DNA from: JBFHNV01 sp965365655
GTDB taxonomy: Bacteria; Pseudomonadota; Gammaproteobacteria; HK1
DNA length: 23,033 bases
NCBI GenBank assembly: GCA_965365655.1
Contig: CBDUCN010000042.1
Span: forward strand, 1 to 23,033
Reading direction: 5' to 3'
Part shown: piece by piece, positions 1-7,813 of the stretch
Layout: the number at the start of each line of letters is the position of its first letter
Numbering within the stretch: the first letter of the stretch is position 1
Translations under genes and position numbers: made by a program
Notes under the pieces: generated by a model
What the model was told of the DNA's origin: nothing
What the model saw: only the letters and a program-made list of their open reading frames with translations
The model's database searches: none

Positions 1-827
1 CGCCAGTTGCCGCTCCCGCCCTTGTGGAAGAACGCCTTCGCGCCGCCGCGCCAGGTCTCGTTCATGCGCGCCTGGACCCTGTCGGCGTTGCGCCTCATGT
101 TCTCGAAGCCGGTGCGGGCGACGACGCGTGCAATCGTGTCCGCGTCGTCGTCCGCGCCGATGAAGCGTGCGATGCGTGCGACGTGCGTGTGCGGATCCTC
201 GAACATCTCCCCGTAGTGCACGAACAGCAGGTTCGGCAGGTGGCGGAACGCCCACCAGCTCCTCGTGTGGCCCATGTTGGCCCAGAACGGCCAGCCCTCC
301 TCCTCCCACTCGAACCAGCCGCGGGTGATCCATGCACGGAACAGCTCGCGCGGATCCTCCGGACACGGCGGCATCGGCTCGCCGACGCGCCCCGCGTCGT
401 TCAGGCGCTCGAACATGCGCTCGTTGTAGTTGCCGTAGTGGTTGTACAGCGACATGAACACGTCGCGTGCGTCGCGCCCGACCACCACGTAGCGCACCTG
501 CGGGTGGTACGGGATCGCGTCCAGCGGCAGGTGCGTCTTCAGGCACAGCGGCCGGCCGGGTTTGCGTGCGGCCAGCATCTCGGCCGTCTTCTCGTCGCTC
601 TGCCCGAAGCGCCGGTCGGGCCACGGCGACTCCAGCGACACGTTCGGCACCTCGTCGCGCGCCGGGTCCAGCAGCGCGAGCACGATGGCCTGGGTCCAGG
701 TGGTGCCGGCCTTGTACGCGGTGCTCACGACGACGTCGCCCTCGCGCGGCTCGTAGAGCCGCCAGCGCCGCGAGTCCAGGTGGTGGTGCAGGTACGTGCG
801 CGTGACGTGCGGCAGATGCGTGGCCAT
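1..827 (-). CDS. Sulfotransferase (PAPS-dependent), C-terminus cut by window edge
   Basis: This gene encodes a soluble sulfotransferase of the Sulfotransfer_1 family, which moves a sulfuryl group from PAPS to a hydroxyl or amine acceptor. 275 codons are visible. The 5'-phosphosulfate loop YKAGTTWTQ lies at residues 38-46, with Lys39. The likely catalytic His is in KTHLP (His99). The 3'-phosphate motif GRDARDVFMSLYNHY starts at 117 (Arg118, Ser126). The C-terminal PAPS motif HKGGSGNW is at 268-275, just before the edge, so only a short tail should be missing. The ATG is preceded by GGGAGG about 8 nt upstream. It is transcribed divergently from the methyltransferase gene. The acceptor cannot be predicted; the overall layout resembles cytosolic (SULT1-like) enzymes found in many bacteria. 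Confidence 0.9.
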   Translation of the reverse strand, partial: MATHLPHVTRTYLHHHLDSRRWRLYEPREGDVVVSTAYKAGTTWTQAIVLALLDPARDEVPNVSLESPWPDRRFGQSDEKTAEMLAARKPGRPLCLKTHLPLDAIPYHPQVRYVVVGRDARDVFMSLYNHYGNYNERMFERLNDAGRVGEPMPPCPEDPRELFRAWITRGWFEWEEEGWPFWANMGHTRSWWAFRHLPNLLFVHYGEMFEDPHTHVARIARFIGADDDADTIARVVARTGFENMRRNADRVQARMNETWRGGAKAFFHKGGSGNW

Positions 828-1205
828 GCGACGGCCTCCCGGCGGTGGGGCGAGCCGTGAGCGTAGCGCGTCGGGGCGCAGCGCGCAGCGCCGCCCCGGC
901 CGACGCGCGTCAGGGCGCGCGCAGGGGTGCCGGATCTCCTGCCGGCCTTCTCGCGATTCGCGAATGCCCGCCTCCGGCACGCAGGAAGGCCGCACCCGGC
1001 GAGGCCTGCGCGCTCCAGGTCCTGCGTCCATGCGGCAGTGGCGGGTGGCGCCGGCGCCACGCGCCGGGCGCGCGAGCCCGCGCTGCAGTGCGGGAGAACG
1101 CGGCGGGCAGGCGGCGCACGGATTGCCGCGCGTGGCTGTCCCACCGTGCCGCGAGAGGGCTACCCTGTAGGTCCCGAGCGCACGCAGCACCGAGGCGACG
1201 GCCTC
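828..1205. other. Divergent intergenic region, sulfotransferase / methyltransferase
   Basis: This 378-nt non-coding stretch separates two divergent starts. I see no credible gene in it. It holds the nested inverted repeat at 927-980 and a TACCCT hexamer at 1161-1166, a plausible -10 for the rightward gene (45 nt before its ATG). No convincing -35 is visible. Confidence 0.5.
927..980. repeat. Nested inverted repeat (cruciform-like)
   Basis: The outer arms GTGCCGGA (927-934) and TCCGGCAC (973-980) are perfect 8-bp complements. Between them lies a second perfect inverted repeat, TCGCG-ATT-CGCGA (951-963). The position between two divergent genes would suit a regulatory site or an RNA structure. 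The function is unknown. Confidence 0.4.
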
Positions 1206-2135
1206 ATGCCCACGTCACCGATGGCGCGCATCGACGCCGACCTCGCGTCCGGCGGGACCGTCGTCATCGACGGCGCCACGGGCACCGAGCTCGAGCGCCG
1301 CGGCGCGGCGATGCACCACGCCGCGTGGTGCGCGATGGCGACGCTCACCGCACCCGACATCCTTCTCGGCGTGCACCGCGACTACATCCGCGCCGGCGCG
1401 CGCGTGATCACGACCAACACGTTCTCGACCAACCGCAACATGCTGGAGCCGGCAGGACTGGGCTCGAAGTTCGAGGAGCTGACCCGGCGCGCGGTCGAGA
1501 TCGCGCGCGAGGCACGCTCGCGCGAGGGAGCCGACGAGCGCGTCGCCGTGGCCGGATCGATGTCGCACCAGACGCCGCTGATCGCCGGCACCGACGAGCG
1601 CGACACGCACGCGGTGCCCGATGTCCGGCGCGCGCAGAGGAACTTCGCCGAGATGGCCGAGGCACTCGCGTGCGGCGGCGTCGACCTGATCCTGATGGAG
1701 ATGATGTCTGACCCGGACCTCGCGAACGCGGCGATCGCCGCCGCGCGTGCGACCGGCCTGCCGGTGTGGGTGGGCTTCTCGGTGCGCGCCGGCGAGTCGG
1801 GGGCGCCGCTCGCGTTCACGCGCCCGGAGCTCGACGCCGCGGCGCTGTTCGACGCGGTGAAGCTGGACGGGGTGAAGGTGGCCGGCGTGATGCACAGTGG
1901 GGTGGACCTCGTTCCCGTAGCGATCGAGATCCTGCGCCAGCGCTGGGAGGGCCCGCTGATGGCCTACCCGGACAGCGGCTACGCGAAGATGCCGCACTGG
2001 CAGTTCGTGGACGTCATCGCGCCGGCGGAGCTCTGCGCGCACGCGCACCGCTGGACCGCCGCCGGCGTGCAGGTGATCGGCGGCTGCTGCGGGCTCGGCG
2101 TGGAGCACGTCGCGGCGCTCGCCGGGGTGACGTAG
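1206..2135 (+). CDS. Homocysteine S-methyltransferase family protein
   Basis: The 309-aa protein matches the zinc-dependent homocysteine S-methyltransferase family (MmuM/BHMT fold), which transfers methyl groups to homocysteine from donors such as S-methylmethionine or betaine. Visible family marks are the N-terminal IDGATGTELERRG (21-33), ITTNTFSTN (69-76), LMEMMSD (163-169) and the zinc motif GGCCG (292-296, Cys294/Cys295) near the C-terminus. The first zinc Cys, normally in a GxNC motif, is absent: that place reads GVMHSG, with His230. I chose the ATG at 1206 because GAGG lies 10 nt upstream and the conserved IDGATG strand starts about 20 residues in; an ATG at 1221 has no ribosome binding site. 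The methyl donor is unknown. Confidence 0.85.
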   Translation: MPTSPMARIDADLASGGTVVIDGATGTELERRGAAMHHAAWCAMATLTAPDILLGVHRDYIRAGARVITTNTFSTNRNMLEPAGLGSKFEELTRRAVEIAREARSREGADERVAVAGSMSHQTPLIAGTDERDTHAVPDVRRAQRNFAEMAEALACGGVDLILMEMMSDPDLANAAIAAARATGLPVWVGFSVRAGESGAPLAFTRPELDAAALFDAVKLDGVKVAGVMHSGVDLVPVAIEILRQRWEGPLMAYPDSGYAKMPHWQFVDVIAPAELCAHAHRWTAAGVQVIGGCCGLGVEHVAALAGVT

Positions 2136-2324
2136 CGGCGCCTGCACCGCGTCTTGCGGCAGACGGGGCAATGCGCACGGTGCGCGCCGGGGGGGCGCCG
2201 CGCCCACGGCCGGCGACACCTGCCCGCAGGGCAGCGCTCGCGCGCCGATGACCGCCCGCGGCGGCGTCGGCCTGCACGGATCGGCGCGAGCGCCGACAGC
2301 CGCGTGCCGCCGACCGCCCTACGC

Positions 2325-2330
2325 TACGAT
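2325..2330 (+). promoter_or_regulatory. Possible -10 element (TACGAT) for the Xni-type gene
   Basis: CTACGATG lies 31 nt before the ATG at 2361 and fits the TAnnnT pattern that recurs before plus-strand starts here. No clear -35 is present, so this is only a candidate. Confidence 0.3.
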
Positions 2331-2360
2331 GCGATGAACGCGTGTAACGGGAGGCGGCCC

Positions 2361-3134
2361 ATGCTGGCGCTCCTGATCGACGGCCTGAACCTGGTGCGAC
2401 GCATCCACGCCGCGGTGCCCGGCGAGCAGGGCTCGGCGGAGCACGCCGACGGCGTGCTGGATTCGTGCACGCGCAGCCTGCAGCGCGCGCTGAACCACGA
2501 GGCCCCCACCCACGCCCTGTGCGCGTTCGACGCGCCGGGGCCGACCTGGCGTCACGAGGTGCATCCGCAGTACAAGGCCGATCGCCCGCCGATGCCGGAG
2601 TCGCTGGCGGAGCTGCTGCCGCGTATCGAAGCCGGGTTCGACGCGATGGGCGTGCACTGCGTGAAGGCGCCCGGCTTCGAGGCCGACGACGTCCTCGCGA
2701 CCGTGGCGCTCAAGATCGCCGCCGCCGGCGGGCAGGCCGTGATCCTGTCCACCGACAAGAGCATGCTGAGCCTGCTGCGCCCCGGCATCCGGGTGCGCAA
2801 CCACTTCGACGACCGCGAGCTGGACGCGGCCTACGTGCGCGAGCGCTTCGGCGTCGCGCCCGGGCAGCTCGTGACCTGGCTCGCGCTGGTGGGCGAGCGC
2901 TCGCAGGGGATCCCGGGCGTCGAGAAGGTGGGGCCGAAGACTGCGGCGAAGCTGATCGCGGAGCACGGCGACCTCGAGTCCATCCTCACCGCCGCCGCCG
3001 GCATCCCCGGCGCCGTCGGCAAGCGCCTGCGCGAGGGGGCGCACGACGCGCGCCTGTCGTTCGACCTCGCGGAGCTTCGCGACGACGTGGAACTCGGCAT
3101 CAATCTGAGCGCGTGCCGGCTGGGGGGCGGGTGA
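2361..3134 (+). CDS. xni: 5'-3' exonuclease / flap endonuclease, Xni (ExoIX) type
   Basis: The 257-aa protein has the PIN-like 5'-3' nuclease domain followed by the helix-hairpin-helix DNA-binding region. Such enzymes cut flapped or primed DNA during repair and replication. Key marks are LLIDGLNLVRRIHA (4-17), which is very close to the E. coli Xni N-terminus, FDAPGPTWRHE (56-66), GFEADDVLAT (105-114), ILSTDKS (128-134) and IPGVEKVGPKTAAKL (184-198). The GDxxDN motif that supplies the second metal-site acids in Pol I-type nucleases reads GERSQG (178-183). Loss of this motif is typical of Xni and sets it apart from the polA 5' nuclease domain. The start is set by GGGAGG 6 nt before the ATG at 2361; upstream in-frame codons are not conserved. 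Length fits E. coli Xni (about 250 aa). Confidence 0.85.
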   Translation: MLALLIDGLNLVRRIHAAVPGEQGSAEHADGVLDSCTRSLQRALNHEAPTHALCAFDAPGPTWRHEVHPQYKADRPPMPESLAELLPRIEAGFDAMGVHCVKAPGFEADDVLATVALKIAAAGGQAVILSTDKSMLSLLRPGIRVRNHFDDRELDAAYVRERFGVAPGQLVTWLALVGERSQGIPGVEKVGPKTAAKLIAEHGDLESILTAAAGIPGAVGKRLREGAHDARLSFDLAELRDDVELGINLSACRLGGG

Positions 3135-3268
3135 TCATCGCGACGGCCGGGATCCCGGAGCGCGCGCGGGCGGCGTGCGAGAGCGTCGTGCAAGCGTGGG
3201 ATCGCGCGGCGCCGCGGGCGATTCCGTGACGCGCGCAGGCGGCCGGCATCGCCGTCGCCGCGCGACGG

Positions 3269-3274
3269 TAATCT
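3269..3274 (+). promoter_or_regulatory. Possible -10 element (TAATCT) for the carbinolamine dehydratase gene
   Basis: GGTAATCTG lies 47 nt before the ATG at 3321. It fits a TAnnnT hexamer in an otherwise GC-rich gap that holds no gene. No clear -35 is visible. Confidence 0.3.
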
Positions 3275-3320
3275 GATCGGCCAGGTCGAGACGGACGCCG
3301 TTCCCAGGAGAACATCCCCG

Positions 3321-3659
3321 ATGAGCGACACCATTCCCGAGTGCGAGGCGTGCCGCCCCGACGCGCCGAAGCTGGACGAGCACGAGATCGCGCGCTACGC
3401 CGCGAAGCTGCCCGGGTGGCGGGTGGAGGCCGTGGACGGCGTGCCCCAGCTCCATCGACGCTACACGTTCCGGAACTTTGCGCAGGCGCTCGCGTTCACC
3501 GACGAGGTGGGCGCGCTGGCCGAGGAGATCGGTCACCACCCGGAGCTGGTCACCGGCTGGGGCTACGTGACCGTGAAGTGGTGGAGTCACAAGATTCGCG
3601 GCCTGCACGAGCTGGACTTCGCGATGGCGAAGCGCTGCGATCGCATCGCCGGGGACTGA
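3321..3659 (+). CDS. phhB: Pterin-4a-carbinolamine dehydratase
   Basis: The 112-aa protein is a pterin-4a-carbinolamine dehydratase. It dehydrates the 4a-hydroxy-pterin formed by aromatic amino acid hydroxylases so that tetrahydrobiopterin (or tetrahydromonapterin) can be recycled. Family marks are the N-terminal CEACRPDAP (8-16), LPGW (30-33), the RNFAQALAF helix (51-59), the active-site GHHPE (71-75; His72, His73) and SHKIRGLHELD (89-99), which stands for the usual THxxxGLxxxD. A ribosome binding site, AGGAGA, precedes the ATG. Phenylalanine hydroxylase, its usual partner, is not in this window. In some lineages the same fold acts in molybdopterin chemistry, so phhB is the best but not the only symbol. 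Confidence 0.9.
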   Translation: MSDTIPECEACRPDAPKLDEHEIARYAAKLPGWRVEAVDGVPQLHRRYTFRNFAQALAFTDEVGALAEEIGHHPELVTGWGYVTVKWWSHKIRGLHELDFAMAKRCDRIAGD

Positions 3660-3864
3660 CGCAGGGGCCGGGCCGGCCGCGCGTTCAGGGCCTGTGATTG
3701 TTTCAGGCGCCGTAGCGACCGGGCCGTGCGGCGAACGAGACAACGCGCCTGACGTGAAGACGAGGGAGCCTGGTGAGCCAGATGAGCGCGGCGATCACCC
3801 CAGGCAACGCCGTCGCAGCCGTCGCACGGCGCGCGCGGCAGGCGCACCAAGGATCCACGAGCTC

Positions 3865-4572
3865 TCAGCGCCGGCGCGGCAGAAGATCCGCGATCGCGTT
3901 CTCGAAGGCCGGGCCCCACCCGCGGTTCGCGAGCGGGCTCGCCGGGCTCGGGTGCGGCGCGACCCGCGGCTGCGAGCCCGCGACGGCGCGCGCGATGCGC
4001 TCGGCGGCGAAGCGCCCGATGCCCACCAGGTGCGCGGGCTGCATCGTGCGCACCACGCGCGCCAGCGCACGGTCGCAGGCCGCGTACAGCGCGTCGCGCT
4101 CGGCGCGCGCGAGCTTGTCCGGCGTGCGGTTGCGCCCGCTGTCCTCCATGAAGCTCAGCGGGCAGTAGTTCCACACGAAGAAGCGCGCGAAGAACGCGTC
4201 CGGCTCGCCGAAGCGCGCCGCGGCCCAGCCCCACAGCCGCGTGCCGCTCACCTCGCTGCGCGGGCATGCGAATCCCTGCACCGGGCGCTTCGGGTGCTCG
4301 TGCGCGGGCTTGCCCACCTTGCCCTCGAGGCCCAGCCAGTCGCGCACCATGTCGACGTCGCCGAACGGCACCCCGGTCTGCGCCATGCCCCACGGGCCCG
4401 GGTTCATGCCGAGCAGCAGCACCTTGCCGGCACCGCCGCCGAAGCGCTCCAGGTATGCCTTGTGGGGCGTCCACGCGTAGCGCAGCGGGTTGTACACGTG
4501 GGTGACCGGCGGGCCGAACGCGAGAGCGTCGACGTCGCGGCGGAGATCGAGGGCGATGCGTACGAGGCTCAA
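3865..4572 (-). CDS. SMUG1-type single-strand-selective uracil-DNA glycosylase
   Basis: The 235-aa protein is a bacterial SMUG1-family uracil-DNA glycosylase, which removes uracil (and in some members xanthine or hydroxymethyluracil) from DNA at the start of base excision repair. Motif 1, GMNPGPWGMAQTGVPFG (55-71), carries Asn57, the counterpart of the catalytic Asn of SMUG1. NYCPLSFM (135-142) holds the uracil-binding Asn135. Motif 2, HPSPASPLANRGW (207-219), starts with the catalytic His207 and forms the DNA-intercalating wedge. The N-terminus HVYNPLRYAW also fits the family. The start is TTG, with GGAG about 12 nt upstream; the next in-frame Met is already in motif 1, so no shorter ATG start is possible. 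It is convergent with the carbinolamine dehydratase gene. Confidence 0.9.
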   Translation of the reverse strand: MSLVRIALDLRRDVDALAFGPPVTHVYNPLRYAWTPHKAYLERFGGGAGKVLLLGMNPGPWGMAQTGVPFGDVDMVRDWLGLEGKVGKPAHEHPKRPVQGFACPRSEVSGTRLWGWAAARFGEPDAFFARFFVWNYCPLSFMEDSGRNRTPDKLARAERDALYAACDRALARVVRTMQPAHLVGIGRFAAERIARAVAGSQPRVAPHPSPASPLANRGWGPAFENAIADLLPRRR

Positions 4573-4672
4573 GAGGCGGGGCTCCGGATGAGGGGCGACG
4601 CGGCGGTGGCGGCCACATCTTCGACGCCGGCCGGATACGCGTCCAGCGTGCGGCGCCGGCGGCCGGCGCCGC

Positions 4673-4918
4673 TCACCGGGCGTTGGGACTGCCCCGCGGC
4701 GTCTCGAGGCTCGCGAGCCAGCGCGCGGCCTCGTCGGCGGAATCGAAGTTCCTGATCATCGCGCCGCGGTTCGACGCCGTCAGCTCGAACATCTCGCTTC
4801 TTTCATGGTGTTCCGGGAGGTCGACGATGGCGACCGCCAGGACCGCGCCGCGCATGCGGTCGCGGAACGTCAGCGCCGCCTCGTGGTTCGCGAGCACGGA
4901 GCGGCAGTCACGCGCCAT
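4673..4918 (-). CDS. Small STAS-like hypothetical protein (possibly truncated)
   Basis: An 81-aa frame upstream of the glycosylase gene on the same strand. The segment FRDRMRGAVLAVAIVD, then FELTASNRGAMIRNFDSADEAARWL, resembles the second half of small STAS/SpoIIAA-like proteins, where a beta strand, a helix and a final 'F-x-x-x-x-x-A-x-x-W-L' helix occur. Relatives usually run 110-140 aa, so the N-terminal strand-helix portion seems missing. There is no good ribosome binding site before the ATG at 4918; an in-frame GTG slightly upstream is an alternative start. It may be a real small protein or a decayed remnant. The function is not assigned. Confidence 0.4.
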   Translation of the reverse strand: MARDCRSVLANHEAALTFRDRMRGAVLAVAIVDLPEHHERSEMFELTASNRGAMIRNFDSADEAARWLASLETPRGSPNAR

Positions 4919-4972
4919 ATCTAATCGGGGCACGGCGTCGGGGCGCGCGACTCCGCCCACACGAGCGGCTGC

Positions 4973-4978
4973 TAGCCT
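4973..4978 (+). promoter_or_regulatory. Possible -10 element (TAGCCT) for the CbbY-like gene
   Basis: GCTAGCCTGAT lies 47 nt before the ATG at 5025. Its form and spacing match the other TAnnnT candidates in the window. No convincing -35 is seen. Confidence 0.3.
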
Positions 4979-5024
4979 GATCGCCGGCACGCCAGCGGCT
5001 CGTGCGCCGCAGGAGCGACATCGC

Positions 5025-5750
5025 ATGTCCCTGGAAGCGATCGTCTTCGACGTCGACGGCACCCTGGCCGAGGTCGAGGAGGTGCACCGCCGCGCGTTCA
5101 ACGAGGCCTTCGCGGACGGCGGCGCCGACGCCGCGTTTCCCGATACGGAGCGCCACTGGCACTGGGACCCGCCCGTGTACCGCGAGCTGATGGCGGTCGG
5201 CGACGGCGCGCAGCGCATCGCCGCCTACGCCCGCGACTGGCTGGGACACGAGCCCGACGCCGGGCGGATCGCCGCGCTGCACGACGCAAAGGCCGCGCGC
5301 TGCGCCGCGATCCTCGGGCGCGAGGGCATCGCGCTGCGCCCGGGCATCGCCGAGCTGCTGGACGACGCGAAGGCGAAGGGGATCCGGCGCGCGGTCGCGA
5401 CCAGCATGGGCGCCGCCGACCTGGACGCGGTGTGCCGCGCCGCGTTCGGCGCCGCGCCGCAGGAGGTGTTCGATGCCGCCGTTGCCGGCGACCAGGTCGA
5501 GCGCATCAAGCCGGCGCCGGACGTGTACGTGCGCGCCATCGAGCGCCTCGGGCTGCCGGCGTCGGTGTGCGTGGCGCTCGAGGACTCGCGCAACGGCCTG
5601 GCCGCCGCCCACGGCGCGGGGCTGCGCTGCGTGGTGAGCCCGAGCGTGCACACCGCCGGCGATGACCTCTCCGGCGCCGACCTGCGGGTGCGCTGCTTCA
5701 GCGAGGTGGCCAGCGTGGCGGCGCTGATCGACGCGCTGGCCGCGGGCTGA
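5025..5750 (+). CDS. HAD-superfamily phosphatase, CbbY-like
   Basis: The 241-aa protein is a HAD subfamily I phosphatase with the CbbY layout. CbbY clears xylulose-1,5-bisphosphate, a RuBisCO inhibitor, in autotrophs. Motif I is FDVDGTLAE (8-16) with the nucleophile Asp9 and Asp11; the cap region begins EVHRRAFNEAF, as in CbbY. Later marks are the Thr/Ser motif in VATSMG, the Lys in RIKPAPDVY and the acidic motif ALEDSRNGLAAA. HWHWDPPVYRELMAVGDGAQRI also recalls CbbY. AGGAG precedes the ATG. No RuBisCO gene lies in the window, so the substrate may be another sugar phosphate. It converges with a secreted-protein gene 48 nt away. Confidence 0.85.
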   Translation: MSLEAIVFDVDGTLAEVEEVHRRAFNEAFADGGADAAFPDTERHWHWDPPVYRELMAVGDGAQRIAAYARDWLGHEPDAGRIAALHDAKAARCAAILGREGIALRPGIAELLDDAKAKGIRRAVATSMGAADLDAVCRAAFGAAPQEVFDAAVAGDQVERIKPAPDVYVRAIERLGLPASVCVALEDSRNGLAAAHGAGLRCVVSPSVHTAGDDLSGADLRVRCFSEVASVAALIDALAAG

Positions 5751-5798
5751 CGGTTCGGCGGGGCCAGGAGGGGATTCCGCGCCCCGGTACCGGCCGCC

Positions 5799-7409
5799 TC
5801 ATCGCCGCTTCGGCGGCGCCCACTCGTAGACGCGGAACCGGTCGTCGCCGTTGTCTCCGTGCTCGGACGAGTACACGAACAGATCCTCGCCGGCCGGCGG
5901 CGCGAGATACCCGCTGACCGCGCCGACGAACGAGTCGTCGGGGCTGAGGCCCCCGTCCCCCTCGCCGCCGTTCATCGTGCGCGCCTGTGTCGTGCTCTTC
6001 TCGATGCACACCGCTCGCGCGCACGCGCCGCCGCCGCTGATCGGCTGGCCCTGGAAGTAGACGCGGTACAGGAATACCGTGTCCTGGTCCGCGGTGAACC
6101 AGGGATTGCCGAGGCCGAACGACGCCGAGCGGTCGTAGTGGACCAGCCACACGCGGCCTTCCCGGTCCGTGAACAGGTTGCCGTTGCGGGCGGCCTCCAT
6201 CCGGGTCCCGGCGGGCAGCAGCTCGGATTCCTGCCATGTGTGCCACGGCGCGGACGGCGTGGCGAAGGACGCGGGGTCGAACCATCCGTGGCGATCCGGG
6301 CGCAGCATCCAGAAGTCGATCGCCAGCGCGCCGCCGTCAGGCCCGTTTTCCTCCGCCGGGCGCAGGTTCGCGACCAGGTAGCTGCGCGCATGCCCGCGCG
6401 GGAACATCGAGTCCTTCGCGGAATCGAAGCCCTGCAGCTTCGTGATCGCCGCGTACAGCACGTCCCGGTATCGGTCCTCGCGTTGCAGCGTGCGGATCCC
6501 GCGCGCGACGCGCCCAGGGCCGGACGGCGCGAGCAGCTCGTAGAACGCGTTGCGGTAGCCCGTGTCGCCGGCATCGCGGCCGTCCGTCTCCGCAATCACC
6601 AGATAGCGCCCGAAACGCTGCCCGCCGCCCGGACGATCGCCCGGCCGGGCGCCGGTGCTCAGCCGCGGCTGCTGAACGCGGCTCGTGTTCAGCGGATGCA
6701 CCAGCGGCGACCCCGTGCGGTGGAAGGTCTCGCCGTCCGCCGCGGCCTTGAAGCCGTGGCGCAGGTAGATGCCGGACCCACCGCCGTCGCCGCCGCCGTA
6801 GGTGACGACGAAGTCCTCGCCGACCAGGCGGCGCGGGATGCGGGTGATGAAGCGGGCGTGCGCGCTGTCGGGCGCCGCGTAGGCGTCGGGATGGTTCACG
6901 CCGTCCGCGTGCGTGTAGATCCGGGAATGCCTGAGCGGTCCGAGGCGGCGGATCGCGCCCGGCAGGTCGGCCGCGTTGCCGTTTGCGTCGTGGTCCGTGC
7001 GCAGCGCCGCCGTCCCGCTGCACGAGGTGTCCCGGGCGCAGCCGAGCCACGCGATGACCTTCATCGCCGAGCCGGCGGTGAACACCAGCGACGTGCCGCG
7101 CCCGCCGTCCCCGCAGCCGCCGTCGTCCGCGGCGTCCAGCGGCGCCCGCGATGCCGTGGTCAGCCGGATGGCCGTCTCGCCGGCATTGTTCGCGCCGGCC
7201 AGCACCTCGGCGCACGTGGTGATCTGCACGGTCTCGCCCATCGCGAGGTCGATCGGCCAGGGCACGCTGCGCGACGGATTGCCGGCGCTGTCTGTTGCCG
7301 ACAGGTCCTGGAACGGCCTGGTCGCGACGGGCTGCGCCGCGAGGCCGGGCACGACGACGAAGGCGAGGGTGGCCGTGAGGAGGTGCAGGTAGCTGCGCGG
7401 TCGCGGCAT
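5799..7409 (-). CDS. Secreted protein of unknown function (536 aa)
   Basis: I do not recognise the family. The protein starts with a clear Sec signal peptide (positive MPRPR, hydrophobic LLTATLAFVVVPGLA, then AQP) and has no later membrane segment. The mature part has several Cys pairs that could form disulfides (GGCGDGG, CARDTSCSG, GGACARAVC), a Gly/Asp-rich stretch GGGDGGGSG, and a C-terminal half full of aromatic residues (WFTADQDTVFLYRVYF; DLFVYSSEH). This suggests a beta-rich extracellular or periplasmic protein. The ATG at 7409 has GGGAG 7 nt upstream, and the signal peptide confirms it over longer in-frame extensions. It is followed upstream on the same strand by another exported unknown, about 400 nt away. 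Confidence 0.75.
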   Translation of the reverse strand: MPRPRSYLHLLTATLAFVVVPGLAAQPVATRPFQDLSATDSAGNPSRSVPWPIDLAMGETVQITTCAEVLAGANNAGETAIRLTTASRAPLDAADDGGCGDGGRGTSLVFTAGSAMKVIAWLGCARDTSCSGTAALRTDHDANGNAADLPGAIRRLGPLRHSRIYTHADGVNHPDAYAAPDSAHARFITRIPRRLVGEDFVVTYGGGDGGGSGIYLRHGFKAAADGETFHRTGSPLVHPLNTSRVQQPRLSTGARPGDRPGGGQRFGRYLVIAETDGRDAGDTGYRNAFYELLAPSGPGRVARGIRTLQREDRYRDVLYAAITKLQGFDSAKDSMFPRGHARSYLVANLRPAEENGPDGGALAIDFWMLRPDRHGWFDPASFATPSAPWHTWQESELLPAGTRMEAARNGNLFTDREGRVWLVHYDRSASFGLGNPWFTADQDTVFLYRVYFQGQPISGGGACARAVCIEKSTTQARTMNGGEGDGGLSPDDSFVGAVSGYLAPPAGEDLFVYSSEHGDNGDDRFRVYEWAPPKRR

Positions 7410-7813
7410 GGTCGGTCTCCCGGGCTGCGTGCCATGCGCGCCACGGCCGTGCCGTGCGTGCGCATGCGCCGGCTGCGCCCCCCGACGGGTGCGGTGCCCG
7501 GCGCTCCGGCCGTGATCCGCACCGCCCGTGGCCGCCGTGCCGGGCGCCGCCCGCGCGCGAGCACCACCTCCCGGTCGAAGTGCCGGCATTCGGGGCCGCG
7601 ATGCGTTCCGGCGCGGCGGCAGCTTAACAGGCCGCTGGAGGACGCAGGCTGTCGGGAATCAACGGCCTGCTGAGTGCCGTGCGCGCACGGGCGCGGTGCC
7701 GCCGGGCCGCGCGGCGGCGATTCGGGGCGTCGCTCGGATTTCGGGCAGCACCGCCGGCGGTCCGTCGCCGCGTGCGGGCCGCGCCGGCACCCGGCGTGCG
7801 GCTCCGGCGTCGG
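7410..7813. other. Intergenic region between two exported-protein genes
   Basis: This 404-nt stretch has no credible gene. The only structure I see is a 7-bp inverted repeat, CAGGCCG (7628-7634) with CGGCCTG (7663-7669). An alternative 6-bp pairing, GCAGGC (7644-7649) with GCCTGC (7665-7670), competes with it. It may end transcription of the upstream minus-strand gene, but there is no T-tract. Confidence 0.4.

Noticed and set aside
3148..3160. Palindrome CCGGGATCCCGG after the Xni-type gene
   Set aside because: A short GC palindrome is too common in this composition to call a terminator or operator.
3690..3708. GCCTG...CAGGC 5-bp stem between the convergent dehydratase and glycosylase genes
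   Set aside because: The stem is only 5 bp with a 9-nt loop; not strong enough to list as a terminator.
5859..7673. A 604-codon open frame on the plus strand opposite the secreted-protein gene
   Set aside because: The minus strand has a signal peptide, ribosome binding site and natural composition; the plus frame has low-complexity Arg/Ala/Val-rich content.
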